Of a stretch of DNA of 64,000 nucleotides, positions 1 through 8,050 are shown piece after piece (the first letter of the stretch is position 1; every line of letters begins with the position of its first letter). The notes under the pieces are model-generated. The model was not told where the DNA came from. It was given only the letters and a program-made list of their open reading frames with translations, and did no database searches. Source of the stretch: Chryseobacterium jejuense (GTDB taxonomy: Bacteria > Bacteroidota > Bacteroidia > Flavobacteriales > Weeksellaceae); NCBI RefSeq assembly GCF_017877355.1, contig NZ_JAGIPR010000004.1:310001-374000 (forward strand). The letters are read 5' to 3'. The position numbers and the translations under genes are program-made.

Positions 1-780
1 AGATTTTATAAAGTTGGCAATTTGATTAAGCTGTGTCACATAAATACTATCCTTTGTTGCTCTAAACATATGTACCAGTACTCTTCCAGCAGAGCTTTGC
101 ATATTAAAGGGTAAAATTACATTCGGATAATTTAATTCATCGGGTGCATTTCGCTCCTTATAATAGCCTATACGATCGCTAGAATTAGGAATAGGTTCAG
201 TATGCCATTGATCTTTGTGATAAAAAAGTGTTTCTTTTATCCGTTGTATAAGATCATCTGCAATAGCATTATAGTTCATCCCATAATAACGGCTACCTGC
301 AACTGTGTCTGCAACTAAACTTTGAAGTGATTGGTCATTTTTAATTATTCCAGCAAATTTAGCCATGGGATACATGATATTAGTGCTATGAACCAAGTGG
401 GAATAAGCTTTTCCTGAATCCGCCTTTTTATTATAATGATTATTTGACCAAGCCGCACCTAAGTTTCCTTGATGATCGTAGATTGGAGCCAGACCAATCT
501 GATGTCTAAGATCATTCCTTCTGCTGATAGTATTTCCCATACATTTTATTAGCGTTTCTGCATATGGCTTTTCTTTAGTTTTTTCATACATCAATACCAA
601 CGCTTCCATATGAGCAGGCACAGCCCATGCAAACTCAAGTTGGTTTGAACTGCCTGAACTACTCAACCATATATTGAACCCCTTAGCATCAAACATGCGT
701 TTGTAATAGGACTGGGGACTCGACTGAGAATAAAATTTCATTGCCAATAAGACAATAATGATTGTAAAAAGTTTTTTCAT
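1..780 (-). CDS. secreted protein of unknown function, 3' end beyond window (partial)
   Basis: An open frame with no stop runs from ATG at 780 to the left edge, giving 260 visible residues. It starts MKKLFTIIIVLLAMKFYSQ, a clear signal peptide with likely cleavage after the serine/glutamine near residue 19, so the product is exported. The mature part is rich in Tyr, His, Asn and Trp and has helix-like blocks (for example PAHMEALVLMYEKT near residue 55), which could suit an alpha/alpha-barrel glycan-active enzyme; I do not recognise a specific family. A TAnnTTTG promoter box lies at 839-846. The rest of the gene, including the stop, is outside the window, so length and domain content are unknown. 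Confidence 0.8.
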   Translation of the reverse strand, partial: MKKLFTIIIVLLAMKFYSQSSPQSYYKRMFDAKGFNIWLSSSGSSNQLEFAWAVPAHMEALVLMYEKTKEKPYAETLIKCMGNTISRRNDLRHQIGLAPIYDHQGNLGAAWSNNHYNKKADSGKAYSHLVHSTNIMYPMAKFAGIIKNDQSLQSLVADTVAGSRYYGMNYNAIADDLIQRIKETLFYHKDQWHTEPIPNSSDRIGYYKERNAPDELNYPNVILPFNMQSSAGRVLVHMFRATKDSIYVTQLNQIANFIKS

Positions 781-838
781 AATAATTAGTTTTTGAAGCG
801 AAGTAGTTTAAAAAGATATGATCTCATGATTAGTCAAC

Positions 839-846
839 CAAATATA
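839..846 (-). promoter_or_regulatory. -7 box TATATTTG of the partial secreted gene
   Basis: Reads CAAATATA on plus, that is TATATTTG on minus, matching the Bacteroidetes TAnnTTTG box, 58 nt upstream of the ATG at 780. Confidence 0.5.
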
Positions 847-1003
847 AAAGTTTTGATGACTATATCCAGAATCTGTTTAAAGAATTACGAAAAAACCATT
901 TTCCACCTATGACCTGAAGAATATAAGCGAAGCAAGGGAAAAAGTTATTATGAAAAAAGGGAAAAAAAAGAAATATTTTTTACTCAAACTGGTATAAAAT
1001 AAA

Positions 1004-1030
1004 AAAGTACACTTTCAAAAAGTGTACTTT
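1004..1030 (-). terminator. terminator of tRNA-His
   Basis: Perfect 10-bp inverted repeat (AAAGTACACT / AGTGTACTTT) followed on minus by a run of T, starting about 6 nt past the tRNA 3' end. Confidence 0.85.
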
Positions 1031-1035
1031 CTTTG

Positions 1036-1110
<75 letters not shown>

Positions 1111-1122
1111 GTTTTCTGAGTG

Positions 1123-1130
1123 CAAATATA
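1123..1130 (-). promoter_or_regulatory. -7 box TATATTTG of tRNA-His
   Basis: CAAATATA on plus equals TATATTTG on minus, 12 nt upstream of the mature tRNA 5' end; same sequence as the box at 839-846. Confidence 0.6.
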
Positions 1131-1145
1131 GGACAATTTCCTCAA

Positions 1146-1865
1146 CTACCAAACAATTCCGTCAAAATTTTTCAAAGAAATTAATCTTTCTGACGTAAAT
1201 CCCTCAGCATAAGTAACTCCCGATAATCGACCTAAATCCTGGGCACGGTACGTTAAACTTTCAAAAAAGTCTTTTGTAGTAATTGGGGTTTGAGGTTCCT
1301 TAGAAGTTGGGTCATAAAACTGAGTTTTATAAGCCATACATGAAGCAATCTTTTTATCCAGGAACTCTGAAATGTCTATAACGAACTCCGGTTTGATATC
1401 TTTCCACTGAATATAGTGAAAAACATGCTTGGGTCTCCACACTTCCTGAGTTTCTCCCTCCACTACCGTCTCAATTTTTCTCAGCCCGGACAAAAAGCAC
1501 GCATCTGATACTAATTTCGCTCCTTTTGCATGGTCTGGATGTCTATCGTCAATTGCATTAGCTAAGACGATTTCCGGCCTGTATTTGCGGATCATTTTTA
1601 CAATCCTCATTTGGTATTCTTCAGAATTTACCAAAAATCCATCTTTCATTCCCAGGTTCTCTCTTGCGGAGAGCCCAAGGATTTTTGCAGCATCTGCCGC
1701 TTCTGATTTTCTTGTTTCATCTGTACCTCTTGTTCCGAGTTCTCCTCTTGTGAGATCTACCACAACACATTTTTTTCCCTCAGCAACCATTTTGGCAATT
1801 GTTCCTCCGCATCCCAATTCTACATCATCAGGATGTGCACCAAAAGCAAGTATATCTGTTTTCAT
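1146..1865 (-). CDS. bshB1: bacillithiol biosynthesis deacetylase BshB1 (LmbE family)
   Basis: 239 residues. The N-terminus carries the zinc-binding motif GAHPDDVELGCGGT (residues 9-22) of the PIG-L/LmbE deacetylases, followed by the HPDH motif near residue 109 (DDRHPDHAKG). Length and the C-terminus (GVTYAEGF) match BshB1, which removes the acetyl group from GlcNAc-malate, the second step of bacillithiol synthesis in the cytosol; bshA and bshC are not in this window. Start ATG at 1865 directly precedes the metal motif by 8 residues, as in the family. A TATCTTTG box at 1871-1878 lies only 5 nt upstream, so the transcript may be nearly leaderless. It stands alone between the tRNA and the TPR gene terminator. 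Confidence 0.93.
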   Translation of the reverse strand: MKTDILAFGAHPDDVELGCGGTIAKMVAEGKKCVVVDLTRGELGTRGTDETRKSEAADAAKILGLSARENLGMKDGFLVNSEEYQMRIVKMIRKYRPEIVLANAIDDRHPDHAKGAKLVSDACFLSGLRKIETVVEGETQEVWRPKHVFHYIQWKDIKPEFVIDISEFLDKKIASCMAYKTQFYDPTSKEPQTPITTKDFFESLTYRAQDLGRLSGVTYAEGFTSERLISLKNFDGIVW

Positions 1866-1870
1866 AGTAT

Positions 1871-1878
1871 CAAAGATA
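1871..1878 (-). promoter_or_regulatory. -7 box TATCTTTG of bshB1
   Basis: CAAAGATA on plus. The box ends 5 nt from the ATG at 1865, implying an extremely short 5' leader if used. Confidence 0.45.
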
Positions 1879-1890
1879 AGGTTTAAAATA

Positions 1891-1923
1891 AAAACTTCCC
1901 AAACATTACGAATGGGAAGTTTT
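1891..1923 (-). terminator. terminator of the TPR gene
   Basis: 11-bp stem AAAACTTCCCA / TGGGAAGTTTT with an 11-nt loop and a following T-rich run on minus, about 25 nt after the TPR stop. Confidence 0.85.
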
Positions 1924-1947
1924 AATATCTATAATTTAAATTTTAAA

Positions 1948-3600
1948 TTACTTGTTGATCTCTGCGTTTAATTTTACAGCATCCTGATAAGTTGGATCTA
2001 ACTGTAAAGATTTAGCAACATAATCTTTTGCTTTTGCCACATCAGAATCTTTACTCATATAAGCTACCGCAAAGTAAGCGTAAGCAAGAGTCTGCTTGTT
2101 AGCTTCCTGTTCAGCAGGCTTTACAGTACTGATGAACTTTTCATAAGCTAATTTAGCAGCATCATTGTTTCCTGCCTGTTGGTAAGAATACCCCTGGCTG
2201 TAATAAGCCGGTGCCCAATCAGGAAGAAGTGCTGACATTTTCTGCCACGTAAGAATTGCTCCGTTCCAGTTTTTAGCATCCTGATAAGCTGTTGCTAATT
2301 TGAATAAAGCATCAGAATCCTGGTTGTTAGCAGCTACTTGTTTCTTCAATGCTTCGATAGCAGGGTTAGTAGGTCCTTTATCAGCTTCTGCTTGAGAAGC
2401 ACCACCACCTCCAGCAATGTTTGCCAATTCTAAATCCCACTTCATTGTTTCGTCTTTTGCCGCTTTAGCAATAGCAATTTTTTGCTGAGATTCTGTTGTT
2501 AGAGCAGATTTTTTAGCAGCATCTTTTTCGTCTTTTGCTAATCCTGCAGCGATAAGTCCTTGTAAACCTTGGTCAGCAGGCAATACTCTTGATTTGTCAG
2601 CCTGAGCAACGAAAGTATCCATATTCTGTTTTGCATCTGCATAATTTCCATCTGCATAAGCCTGATAAGCTCTTAATTTAAACTTAATAGGATCATCAAT
2701 TTTATCAAAAATCTTATCCAATACAGCTTTAGAATTTACATAATCTTCGTTAGTGAAGTATAATTTTGCAATTTCTAATTGAGTATACGGATCTTCGTCA
2801 GCATATTTTGTATAGTTGATAAGGTCTTGTGTAGCCTTAGCATTTTGTTGGTATCTGATATCATATCCAGCCAATGCTTTGTATGCCGGTGCATAAGTAG
2901 GATCTACAGCGATTGCTTTATCTACACTTTCTTTAGCTTTCTGCCATATCTGAGCAGCCATCCATAATGTAGCCATTCTTGTATAAACAGAAGCTTTATT
3001 TTTAGCTAATGGTAATGCTTTGTCATAAGCACTCATAGCATCACCTGGAGATCTTTTCAATCTGTAAGCATCTCCTAATGTATAATAGTAATGTGCAGGA
3101 ACTCCTTTTTTCTCAGCTTTTTCAATTGCTTTAGTCAGGAATTGAATAGCAAGATCCGGAGAACTGTTCTTTTCAAATAAAGTTAAAGCTTCTGCTGCTC
3201 TAAATAATACTTCAGCATCTTTCTCTTTAGAATCGGTTACGATTTTTTGAATTTCAGCAACAGCACTTTTATCGCCTTTTCCAAGCTTTACGGTAGCTAA
3301 ACCAATTTTGTTAACAAAGCTTTTTGCATCTGCAGCCAATCCTTTATTAAAGTTTTCAGTAGCCTTTGCATAATCTGGTTCTCCTTGCTTTAAGAAAGTA
3401 TTTCCTAAATAGAAATAATTTTCAGCTGTTGGCTCTTTAGCGATCATATCAGTGAAGTTCGTTTTTGCCTGAGCAAATTTATCACTGTCTATACTGTTAA
3501 TACCATCCTGCAATGTCTGTGCAGAGGCAAAACCGGTAAAAAATACCACGGCTGCTCCAAAAGCAATCTTCTTTACATTCATATTCATTATATCTTTCAT
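1948..3600 (-). CDS. secreted tetratricopeptide-repeat protein of the TonB cluster
   Basis: 550 residues. A signal peptide (hydrophobic run AFGAAVVFFTGFASAQ, residues 13-28) is followed by TPR-like repeats over nearly the whole length (for example AENYFYLGNTFLKQ, PAHYYYTLGDAYRL, APAYYSQGYSYQQ). TPR proteins form scaffolds; here the product is predicted periplasmic. The start could be the ATG at 3600, 3588 or 3582; the later ones place the signal peptide closer to the N-terminus. It lies 88 nt downstream of the PstS-like gene and ends at a strong terminator. This TPR gene after exbB-exbD-exbD-tonB-pstS is a conserved Bacteroidetes arrangement, suggesting a link to outer-membrane energisation. 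The partner is unknown. Confidence 0.85.
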   Translation of the reverse strand: MKDIMNMNVKKIAFGAAVVFFTGFASAQTLQDGINSIDSDKFAQAKTNFTDMIAKEPTAENYFYLGNTFLKQGEPDYAKATENFNKGLAADAKSFVNKIGLATVKLGKGDKSAVAEIQKIVTDSKEKDAEVLFRAAEALTLFEKNSSPDLAIQFLTKAIEKAEKKGVPAHYYYTLGDAYRLKRSPGDAMSAYDKALPLAKNKASVYTRMATLWMAAQIWQKAKESVDKAIAVDPTYAPAYKALAGYDIRYQQNAKATQDLINYTKYADEDPYTQLEIAKLYFTNEDYVNSKAVLDKIFDKIDDPIKFKLRAYQAYADGNYADAKQNMDTFVAQADKSRVLPADQGLQGLIAAGLAKDEKDAAKKSALTTESQQKIAIAKAAKDETMKWDLELANIAGGGGASQAEADKGPTNPAIEALKKQVAANNQDSDALFKLATAYQDAKNWNGAILTWQKMSALLPDWAPAYYSQGYSYQQAGNNDAAKLAYEKFISTVKPAEQEANKQTLAYAYFAVAYMSKDSDVAKAKDYVAKSLQLDPTYQDAVKLNAEINK

Positions 3601-3688
3601 TTTATATTTTCTAATAATTGAGTTATATGCTACACAATTTTCAGACCAAAATATTTTGTATAAGGGTAAATTGTGAATTTAATCATTT

Positions 3689-4561
3689 TTAACGCATCTG
3701 CACCTCTCTTTTGTACAGATTGTAAGGCTGTAAACCTTCTTTTTGAACAATTTTCTGTCCTAAATGAGTACATGAAAATCTAATAAATCCGTTAGCAATA
3801 TTGAAATTGCCCTCGTTTTCCAGAAAATAAAGAACTCTTGTAAACGGATATTCCATAGAACGGAGTCCGTCAAAATCTGCATTGTACGCTTTTCCTTTAT
3901 CCACCACCGGAAGAACTTTAACCATTTCTCTCAGCTTCTCAGAAGTTTTATCATAAGGACGGCTAAAAGTATTAAGTCCAATAACACCTATTTTATTAGG
4001 ATATTCTCCCAGCACCTCAATAATCTTCTGATTTCCAGGAATAATGGAATACTTAAGCTCTTTAGGCTGTTTTTTTAATTTCTCAGCCACAAAGTTCAGA
4101 TTACTGGAGTTGGTTCCGTCGAAAATAAAATCTTTGCTATCTGAAAGAAGTCCACTATTGATCTCATCCATTGAAATACTTTCTTTTGGTGAGTCTTTTG
4201 GAACTACAAAAACGACAGCATCTGCTGCAAATTTAGCAGGAAGAAACTTCAGGTCTGTTCTTTCTTCGTAAGTTTTTATTTCTTCGGGATTAAGGTTTCT
4301 AGACATTACAATTACCTTAGCATTGCCATGCAATAGATCCAAAAAGCCTAAATCTTCTTTTTTTGTCTCTACTTTAATACGCGTTTCAGGATAATTAATC
4401 ATATAACCATCCGCTAATGCTTCTGTAACACTTTGAAAAGATTCATCTGTAAAAATCGTAAGATCACCTTTATTATAGGAAGGAGATTTATCCTCTTTTT
4501 TGCAGCCTGTCATCATAATACCTATTACAAAGACAAGTGCAATTTTAAAACTATTCTTCAT
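3689..4561 (-). CDS. PstS-like phosphate/anion-binding lipoprotein
   Basis: 290 residues from ATG at 4561. A lipobox is visible (IGIMMTGC, Cys about residue 20), so this is a lipid-anchored protein exported by Sec. The body resembles the PBP-like fold of PstS: a TIFTDESFQSVTEAL start, VFVVPKDSPKESISMDEI, and NKIGVIGLN. PstS binds phosphate for an ABC transporter, but no pstCAB genes are adjacent, and the TonB setting suggests a different role. A longer in-frame start at 4621 would put 20 residues before the signal peptide and is rejected. The start overlaps the end of the upstream 65-residue gene by 11 nt, so the two are probably translationally coupled. Confidence 0.85.
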   Translation of the reverse strand: MKNSFKIALVFVIGIMMTGCKKEDKSPSYNKGDLTIFTDESFQSVTEALADGYMINYPETRIKVETKKEDLGFLDLLHGNAKVIVMSRNLNPEEIKTYEERTDLKFLPAKFAADAVVFVVPKDSPKESISMDEINSGLLSDSKDFIFDGTNSSNLNFVAEKLKKQPKELKYSIIPGNQKIIEVLGEYPNKIGVIGLNTFSRPYDKTSEKLREMVKVLPVVDKGKAYNADFDGLRSMEYPFTRVLYFLENEGNFNIANGFIRFSCTHLGQKIVQKEGLQPYNLYKREVQMR

Positions 4562-4748
4562 CTTTAGATTTTTTGATTTTAGAAACAGCCCTATAGATTC
4601 TGAATATACCATATATAACAAGCACTGCTCCTAAAGCATAAGCAATAGCAGGCTCCAAAATAGTAAAAAAGAATTTATAGATAATGACTACAATTCCTAA
4701 AACGATATAAAACAATCCCGTAACCAGGGATAACCAATTGAACATCAT
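4551..4748 (-). CDS. small two-helix membrane protein
   Basis: 65 residues, with two hydrophobic segments (about residues 4-28 and 32-52) and a lysine-rich acidic tail (KIKKSKDEE). No function recognised. Start is ATG at 4748 or the next codon at 4745. It is first in a unit with the PstS-like lipoprotein, overlapping it by 11 nt. A TATTTTTG box lies at 4753-4760 immediately upstream, and the tonB terminator lies before that, so this pair can be transcribed separately from tonB. Confidence 0.75.
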   Translation of the reverse strand: MMFNWLSLVTGLFYIVLGIVVIIYKFFFTILEPAIAYALGAVLVIYGIFRIYRAVSKIKKSKDEE

Positions 4749-4752
4749 GTAA

Positions 4753-4760
4753 CAAAAATA
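4753..4760 (-). promoter_or_regulatory. -7 box TATTTTTG upstream of the small membrane protein
   Basis: CAAAAATA on plus, 4 nt from the first ATG (4748). If used, the mRNA is essentially leaderless. Confidence 0.4.
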
Positions 4761-4771
4761 CCAAAAAAAAT

Positions 4772-4799
4772 AAAAAGAGAAGCATATGCTTCTCTTTTT
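4772..4799 (-). terminator. terminator of tonB
   Basis: Perfect palindrome AAAAAGAGAAGCAT / ATGCTTCTCTTTTT, 27 nt past the tonB stop on minus. Confidence 0.85.
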
Positions 4800-4826
4800 A
4801 TTTATATTCTGAATAAATAAGTCTAA

Positions 4827-5669
4827 TTATTCAAAGTTCATAGTAAATGGTACGCTATAGTAAGATCTTACGCTTTCCCCATTTCTCTTAGCAGGAGTCC
4901 ACTTTTTAAGTTTCTTAACTACACGAATTGCTTCATTGTTGAAGTCGCTATTTGGAGATTTCTCTTCAATAGTAACTGCAGAAACAGTTCCATCTTTTTC
5001 TACAACGAACTTAAGCTTAGCTTTAAGGGTACCTTCACCTCCTTCCATTAATGAAGTATCGAAGTTTTCTCCTAAGAATTTTCTTAATGCACCCATACCT
5101 CCAGGATATTCTGCAGATTGGTCTACATCTTTGTAGATTTCGTTAGGGTTATTCGCTTTCACTTCTACTGTACTAGCTTTAGTACCTGTAGATGGTGGTG
5201 GCGGTGGTGGTGTATAAGCCGGAGCTTTAACTCCCTCCTGATTATTCAAACCAGTTGTAGTTTCCAACTGCTTAGAAATTGGTGGTGGTGGAGTTTCAAT
5301 CTTCGGAGCTTTTACAGGCTCAGGAACAACGTTCTGAATTACCTCAATTTTCTCCTCCTCTTTTGGTGGTGGAGGTGGTGGAGGTGGTTCTTCTTCTTTA
5401 GGCTGGTCAATAATCGGTTCTTCTTCAAGGATATCTACAAGTTCTGCCTTTACTTCTTGCTTAGGCGGAGCTGTAAGATTCTTGATCGTAAGATAGATGA
5501 ACGGCGATAAAGCTGCCAAAAGGAATAATGCTGTTCCGATAATAAATGACTTTGTTAAAAGTCTCGGATACTGATGTCTAAGATCATAGGCACCATATTC
5601 CTTGTTTCTATTTTCAAATACGATTTCGTCTAGAGTAAGATTCTGACCGTATACATTTTCATCTGCCAT
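4827..5669 (-). CDS. tonB: TonB energy transducer
   Basis: 280 residues. A cytoplasmic N-terminal segment (about 1-40, with the Bacteroidetes block DEIVFENRNKEYGAYDLR) is followed by one membrane helix at about 41-63, an acidic and proline-rich periplasmic linker with a polyproline run at about 95-102, and a C-terminal TonB domain from about residue 185 (YPGG..AL..FL..N, then the beta strands VVEKDGTV and WTPAKRNG). It carries proton-motive energy to outer-membrane TonB-dependent receptors. It is last of four genes exbB-exbD-exbD-tonB with gaps of 11-61 nt, so one complex is encoded by one operon. Confidence 0.95.
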   Translation of the reverse strand: MADENVYGQNLTLDEIVFENRNKEYGAYDLRHQYPRLLTKSFIIGTALFLLAALSPFIYLTIKNLTAPPKQEVKAELVDILEEEPIIDQPKEEEPPPPPPPPKEEEKIEVIQNVVPEPVKAPKIETPPPPISKQLETTTGLNNQEGVKAPAYTPPPPPPSTGTKASTVEVKANNPNEIYKDVDQSAEYPGGMGALRKFLGENFDTSLMEGGEGTLKAKLKFVVEKDGTVSAVTIEEKSPNSDFNNEAIRVVKKLKKWTPAKRNGESVRSYYSVPFTMNFE

Positions 5670-5698
5670 AGATTAGATATAACAATTTTATGGTTAAA

Positions 5699-6265
5699 TT
5701 ACTTTGTAGCAGCCGGTGCAGCAGCACCTCCTACTTTCTTATCATAAACAGCTTTTTCCCAAGCTTTCACATCGGTAACCCCGTATTGTTCGCTCTTAGT
5801 AATTGCCATTTCGTCAAGAATATCAACAAAGTTCTTATATACAGCATCGTCAGTTGGCTTAATGATCACGGTAAATTTCGTTTGATCTGCAGCTCTAGAT
5901 TTTGCCTGCTGAATTACTTTTCTAATTCCTTCTCTATCAAAACTAGTTTCCATAAGAGTTTGGTCATTCAAGGAAGTAGCATCCTGCTGGTGCCAAAACA
6001 CTTTATTACCTTTTCCTAATAAGATAGAAATTGAGTTAGAAAGTTTAATTTCTGTTGGTGGAGGTTTAGGAGCATCTGGCTTTGGTTTTGCCGGAAGACC
6101 TAAGTCCATAACATTCGGTTTACTGAATGTAGTTGTGAACATAAAGAAGGTAATCAATAGAAAACCCAAGTCCACCATCGGAGTCATATCGACTCTGGTA
6201 CTTTGCTTCTTGGAACGGACCTTGCCGCCCTTGCCGCCTTTCTCTTGTACTTGTACTTCTGCCAT
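5699..6265 (-). CDS. exbD: ExbD biopolymer transport protein (second of two)
   Basis: 188 residues. The N-terminus is basic, followed by the ExbD core RVDMTPMVDLGFLLITFFMF (about residues 24-43), which holds the conserved membrane Asp in VDLGF. A periplasmic domain follows, with TVIIKPTDDAVYKNFVD. It couples the proton motive force with ExbB to drive TonB. It sits 11 nt after the preceding exbD and 29 nt before tonB. The protein is very similar to the isolated ExbD at 22247-22768, with identical core and the same block FTVIIKPTD. Confidence 0.93.
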   Translation of the reverse strand: MAEVQVQEKGGKGGKVRSKKQSTRVDMTPMVDLGFLLITFFMFTTTFSKPNVMDLGLPAKPKPDAPKPPPTEIKLSNSISILLGKGNKVFWHQQDATSLNDQTLMETSFDREGIRKVIQQAKSRAADQTKFTVIIKPTDDAVYKNFVDILDEMAITKSEQYGVTDVKAWEKAVYDKKVGGAAAPAATK

Positions 6266-6276
6266 TTCTATCGATA

Positions 6277-6885
6277 TTATTCGTTAGGTTTACCTTCTTG
6301 TGATGTAATCAACCAAAATTTAAGAAAATCAATATCTCTTAAACCCTCAAACAGGCCTTTAACTTTAGGGTATTGAGTTGTAACGTCTCCTTTAATTGCT
6401 AACTTGTAGTCAGGGTTAACGCTCAAACTTTCTTTTACCCAGTCAATTAACTGCTTATTTGTACTGTCCATAGGAATACCTGTAGGACTCTTATAATTTT
6501 TCTGCTCATCTGCAGGCATGTCCAAATAACCTTTTAGTTGGTTCATTGGAACTCCAATTGCCTGAACTTTCTGGAATGCAGCTTTTTGGTTATTGTCAAA
6601 AGTAATACCATACTTTTTTCCCATTTTATCCAAAAGAGCAACTCTTTCTGATGCGTTTTCTACTGGTTGGAAATAGAATTTTCCATCCGGAGTAGCGTTG
6701 ATAGTCATTAAACTAGCATCAGGAAGCAATTTTTCCGAAATTGAAGATGGCGGTTTGATCTGCTCCACGTCAGGTTTTTTAAACTGAGTGGTCAAGATAA
6801 AGAACGTAAGAAGTAGGAACGCAACGTCACACATTGCGGTCATGTCCGTCACTACTCCATGTCTTTTAGGTTTGACTCTCGCCAT
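6277..6885 (-). CDS. exbD: ExbD biopolymer transport protein (first of two)
   Basis: 202 residues. The core VVTDMTAMCDVAFLLLTFFI (about residues 11-30) has the conserved Asp in CDVAF. Its periplasmic part differs clearly from the second ExbD and ends in KFWLITSQEGKPNE. Two distinct ExbD paralogues in the Ton operon are usual in Bacteroidetes, suggesting a mixed ExbD complex. It follows exbB by 61 nt. Confidence 0.93.
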   Translation of the reverse strand: MARVKPKRHGVVTDMTAMCDVAFLLLTFFILTTQFKKPDVEQIKPPSSISEKLLPDASLMTINATPDGKFYFQPVENASERVALLDKMGKKYGITFDNNQKAAFQKVQAIGVPMNQLKGYLDMPADEQKNYKSPTGIPMDSTNKQLIDWVKESLSVNPDYKLAIKGDVTTQYPKVKGLFEGLRDIDFLKFWLITSQEGKPNE

Positions 6886-6946
6886 TATTATAAAATATTT
6901 TTAATTAAACTTCTTTTAATTGCTAATGCAAATATCTTGCAAATTC

Positions 6947-7810
6947 TTAGTTGAATTCAGCGAAAGACTGCTGGATGCTCATAGAGATCTCATCGATCTT
7001 ATAAGTTAATCCATCAATTTTAGATGTAAAGAAGTTATAAAGGATAATAGCGATAGCTGAAGTACCAATACCTAATGCCGTGTTAATCAAGGCCTCAGAG
7101 ATACCTGTAGATAGAGCAGCAGCATCTGGTGTACCACCTCCTGAACCTAATGCAAAGAACGCCTTGATCATCCCGATTACCGTTCCTAGTAGTGCTACTA
7201 ACGTTGCAACTGTACCTAAAGTAGAAAGGATCATCATGTTTTTCTCAAGCATTGGCATCTCAAGAGTTGTAGCTTCTTCGATAGCTTTGTTAAGCGCTAC
7301 CATTTTCTGCTCTTTATTTAATGTGTTATCGTGAGCTAGAGCTTTGTAAGTAGTAAGACCTTCTTTTACTACGTTTCCAACAGAACCTTGTTGTCTGTCA
7401 CACTCTTCGATAGCTTCGTCAATTTTGTTTTGGTTTAGTAAGCTTCTTACTTGTACTACGAAGTTATCTAAGTTTCCTTTTCCAGCAGCTTTACCAAGAA
7501 CGAAATATCTTTCAAAAGAGAAAACAATTACTGTAATCATGAAAGTAATCAAGATTGGTACAATAACCCCTCCTTTGTAGATAATACCTAAAAACGACTC
7601 TGGGTGAATGTCTTTTCCTTCAATGCTTGAAAAAGCTACAGATCCACTTCCTAGTTTGTCTGCGTCTTTAAAGTTTCCTGGGCTACCAAGAACAAATAAA
7701 TAAATACATACTCCTATAGCAAATAGAATAGGAATAATAACAGCTGGATTTAAACCTCCTGCCTTTCTAGCAACTACTTGCTCATCATTTTTTGAAACAT
7801 TCATTTCCAT
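6947..7810 (-). CDS. exbB: ExbB/TolQ/MotA-family proton channel
   Basis: 287 residues. Four hydrophobic stretches are visible: about 25-43, 80-100, 190-218 and 235-262. The MotA/TolQ/ExbB domain lies between about 105 and 270, with the family block LGTVATLVALLGTVIGMIKAF. It is an inner-membrane scaffold and proton path for TonB. First gene of the operon, with a TAATTTTG box at 7861-7868. Start could be ATG at 7810 or 7804. Confidence 0.93.
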   Translation of the reverse strand: MEMNVSKNDEQVVARKAGGLNPAVIIPILFAIGVCIYLFVLGSPGNFKDADKLGSGSVAFSSIEGKDIHPESFLGIIYKGGVIVPILITFMITVIVFSFERYFVLGKAAGKGNLDNFVVQVRSLLNQNKIDEAIEECDRQQGSVGNVVKEGLTTYKALAHDNTLNKEQKMVALNKAIEEATTLEMPMLEKNMMILSTLGTVATLVALLGTVIGMIKAFFALGSGGGTPDAAALSTGISEALINTALGIGTSAIAIILYNFFTSKIDGLTYKIDEISMSIQQSFAEFN

Positions 7811-7860
7811 ATTTAACTAAATTATATTGTTTTAAAATTTTACAGGGTGTAAATTAAAGG

Positions 7861-7868
7861 CAAAATTA
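7861..7868 (-). promoter_or_regulatory. -7 box TAATTTTG of the exbB-exbD-exbD-tonB operon
   Basis: CAAAATTA on plus, 50 nt upstream of the exbB start. Confidence 0.5.
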
Positions 7869-8050
7869 ATTAAAATGCAAGAGTCTTAATTAAACATTTT
7901 GCTTTTTTTTGATAAAGAAAATTTAATACGATTTCGATATAATAATTATTCTTAATTATTTTATTTATTTTTTCCAAATTTAACATTTGAGTTAAAAAAT
8001 CATAAAAATAAGACACCCATTTTTTTTAATTTCCCAATGTTAATTTTTTT

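Noticed and set aside
4562..4621. Upstream extension of the PstS-like gene
   Set aside because: It adds 20 residues before the lipoprotein signal and overlaps the small membrane protein in another frame.
5118..5510. 130-codon plus-strand frame inside tonB
   Set aside because: It is the antisense of the polyproline and acidic linker of tonB and gives a Trp/Phe/Arg-rich low-complexity protein with no start context.
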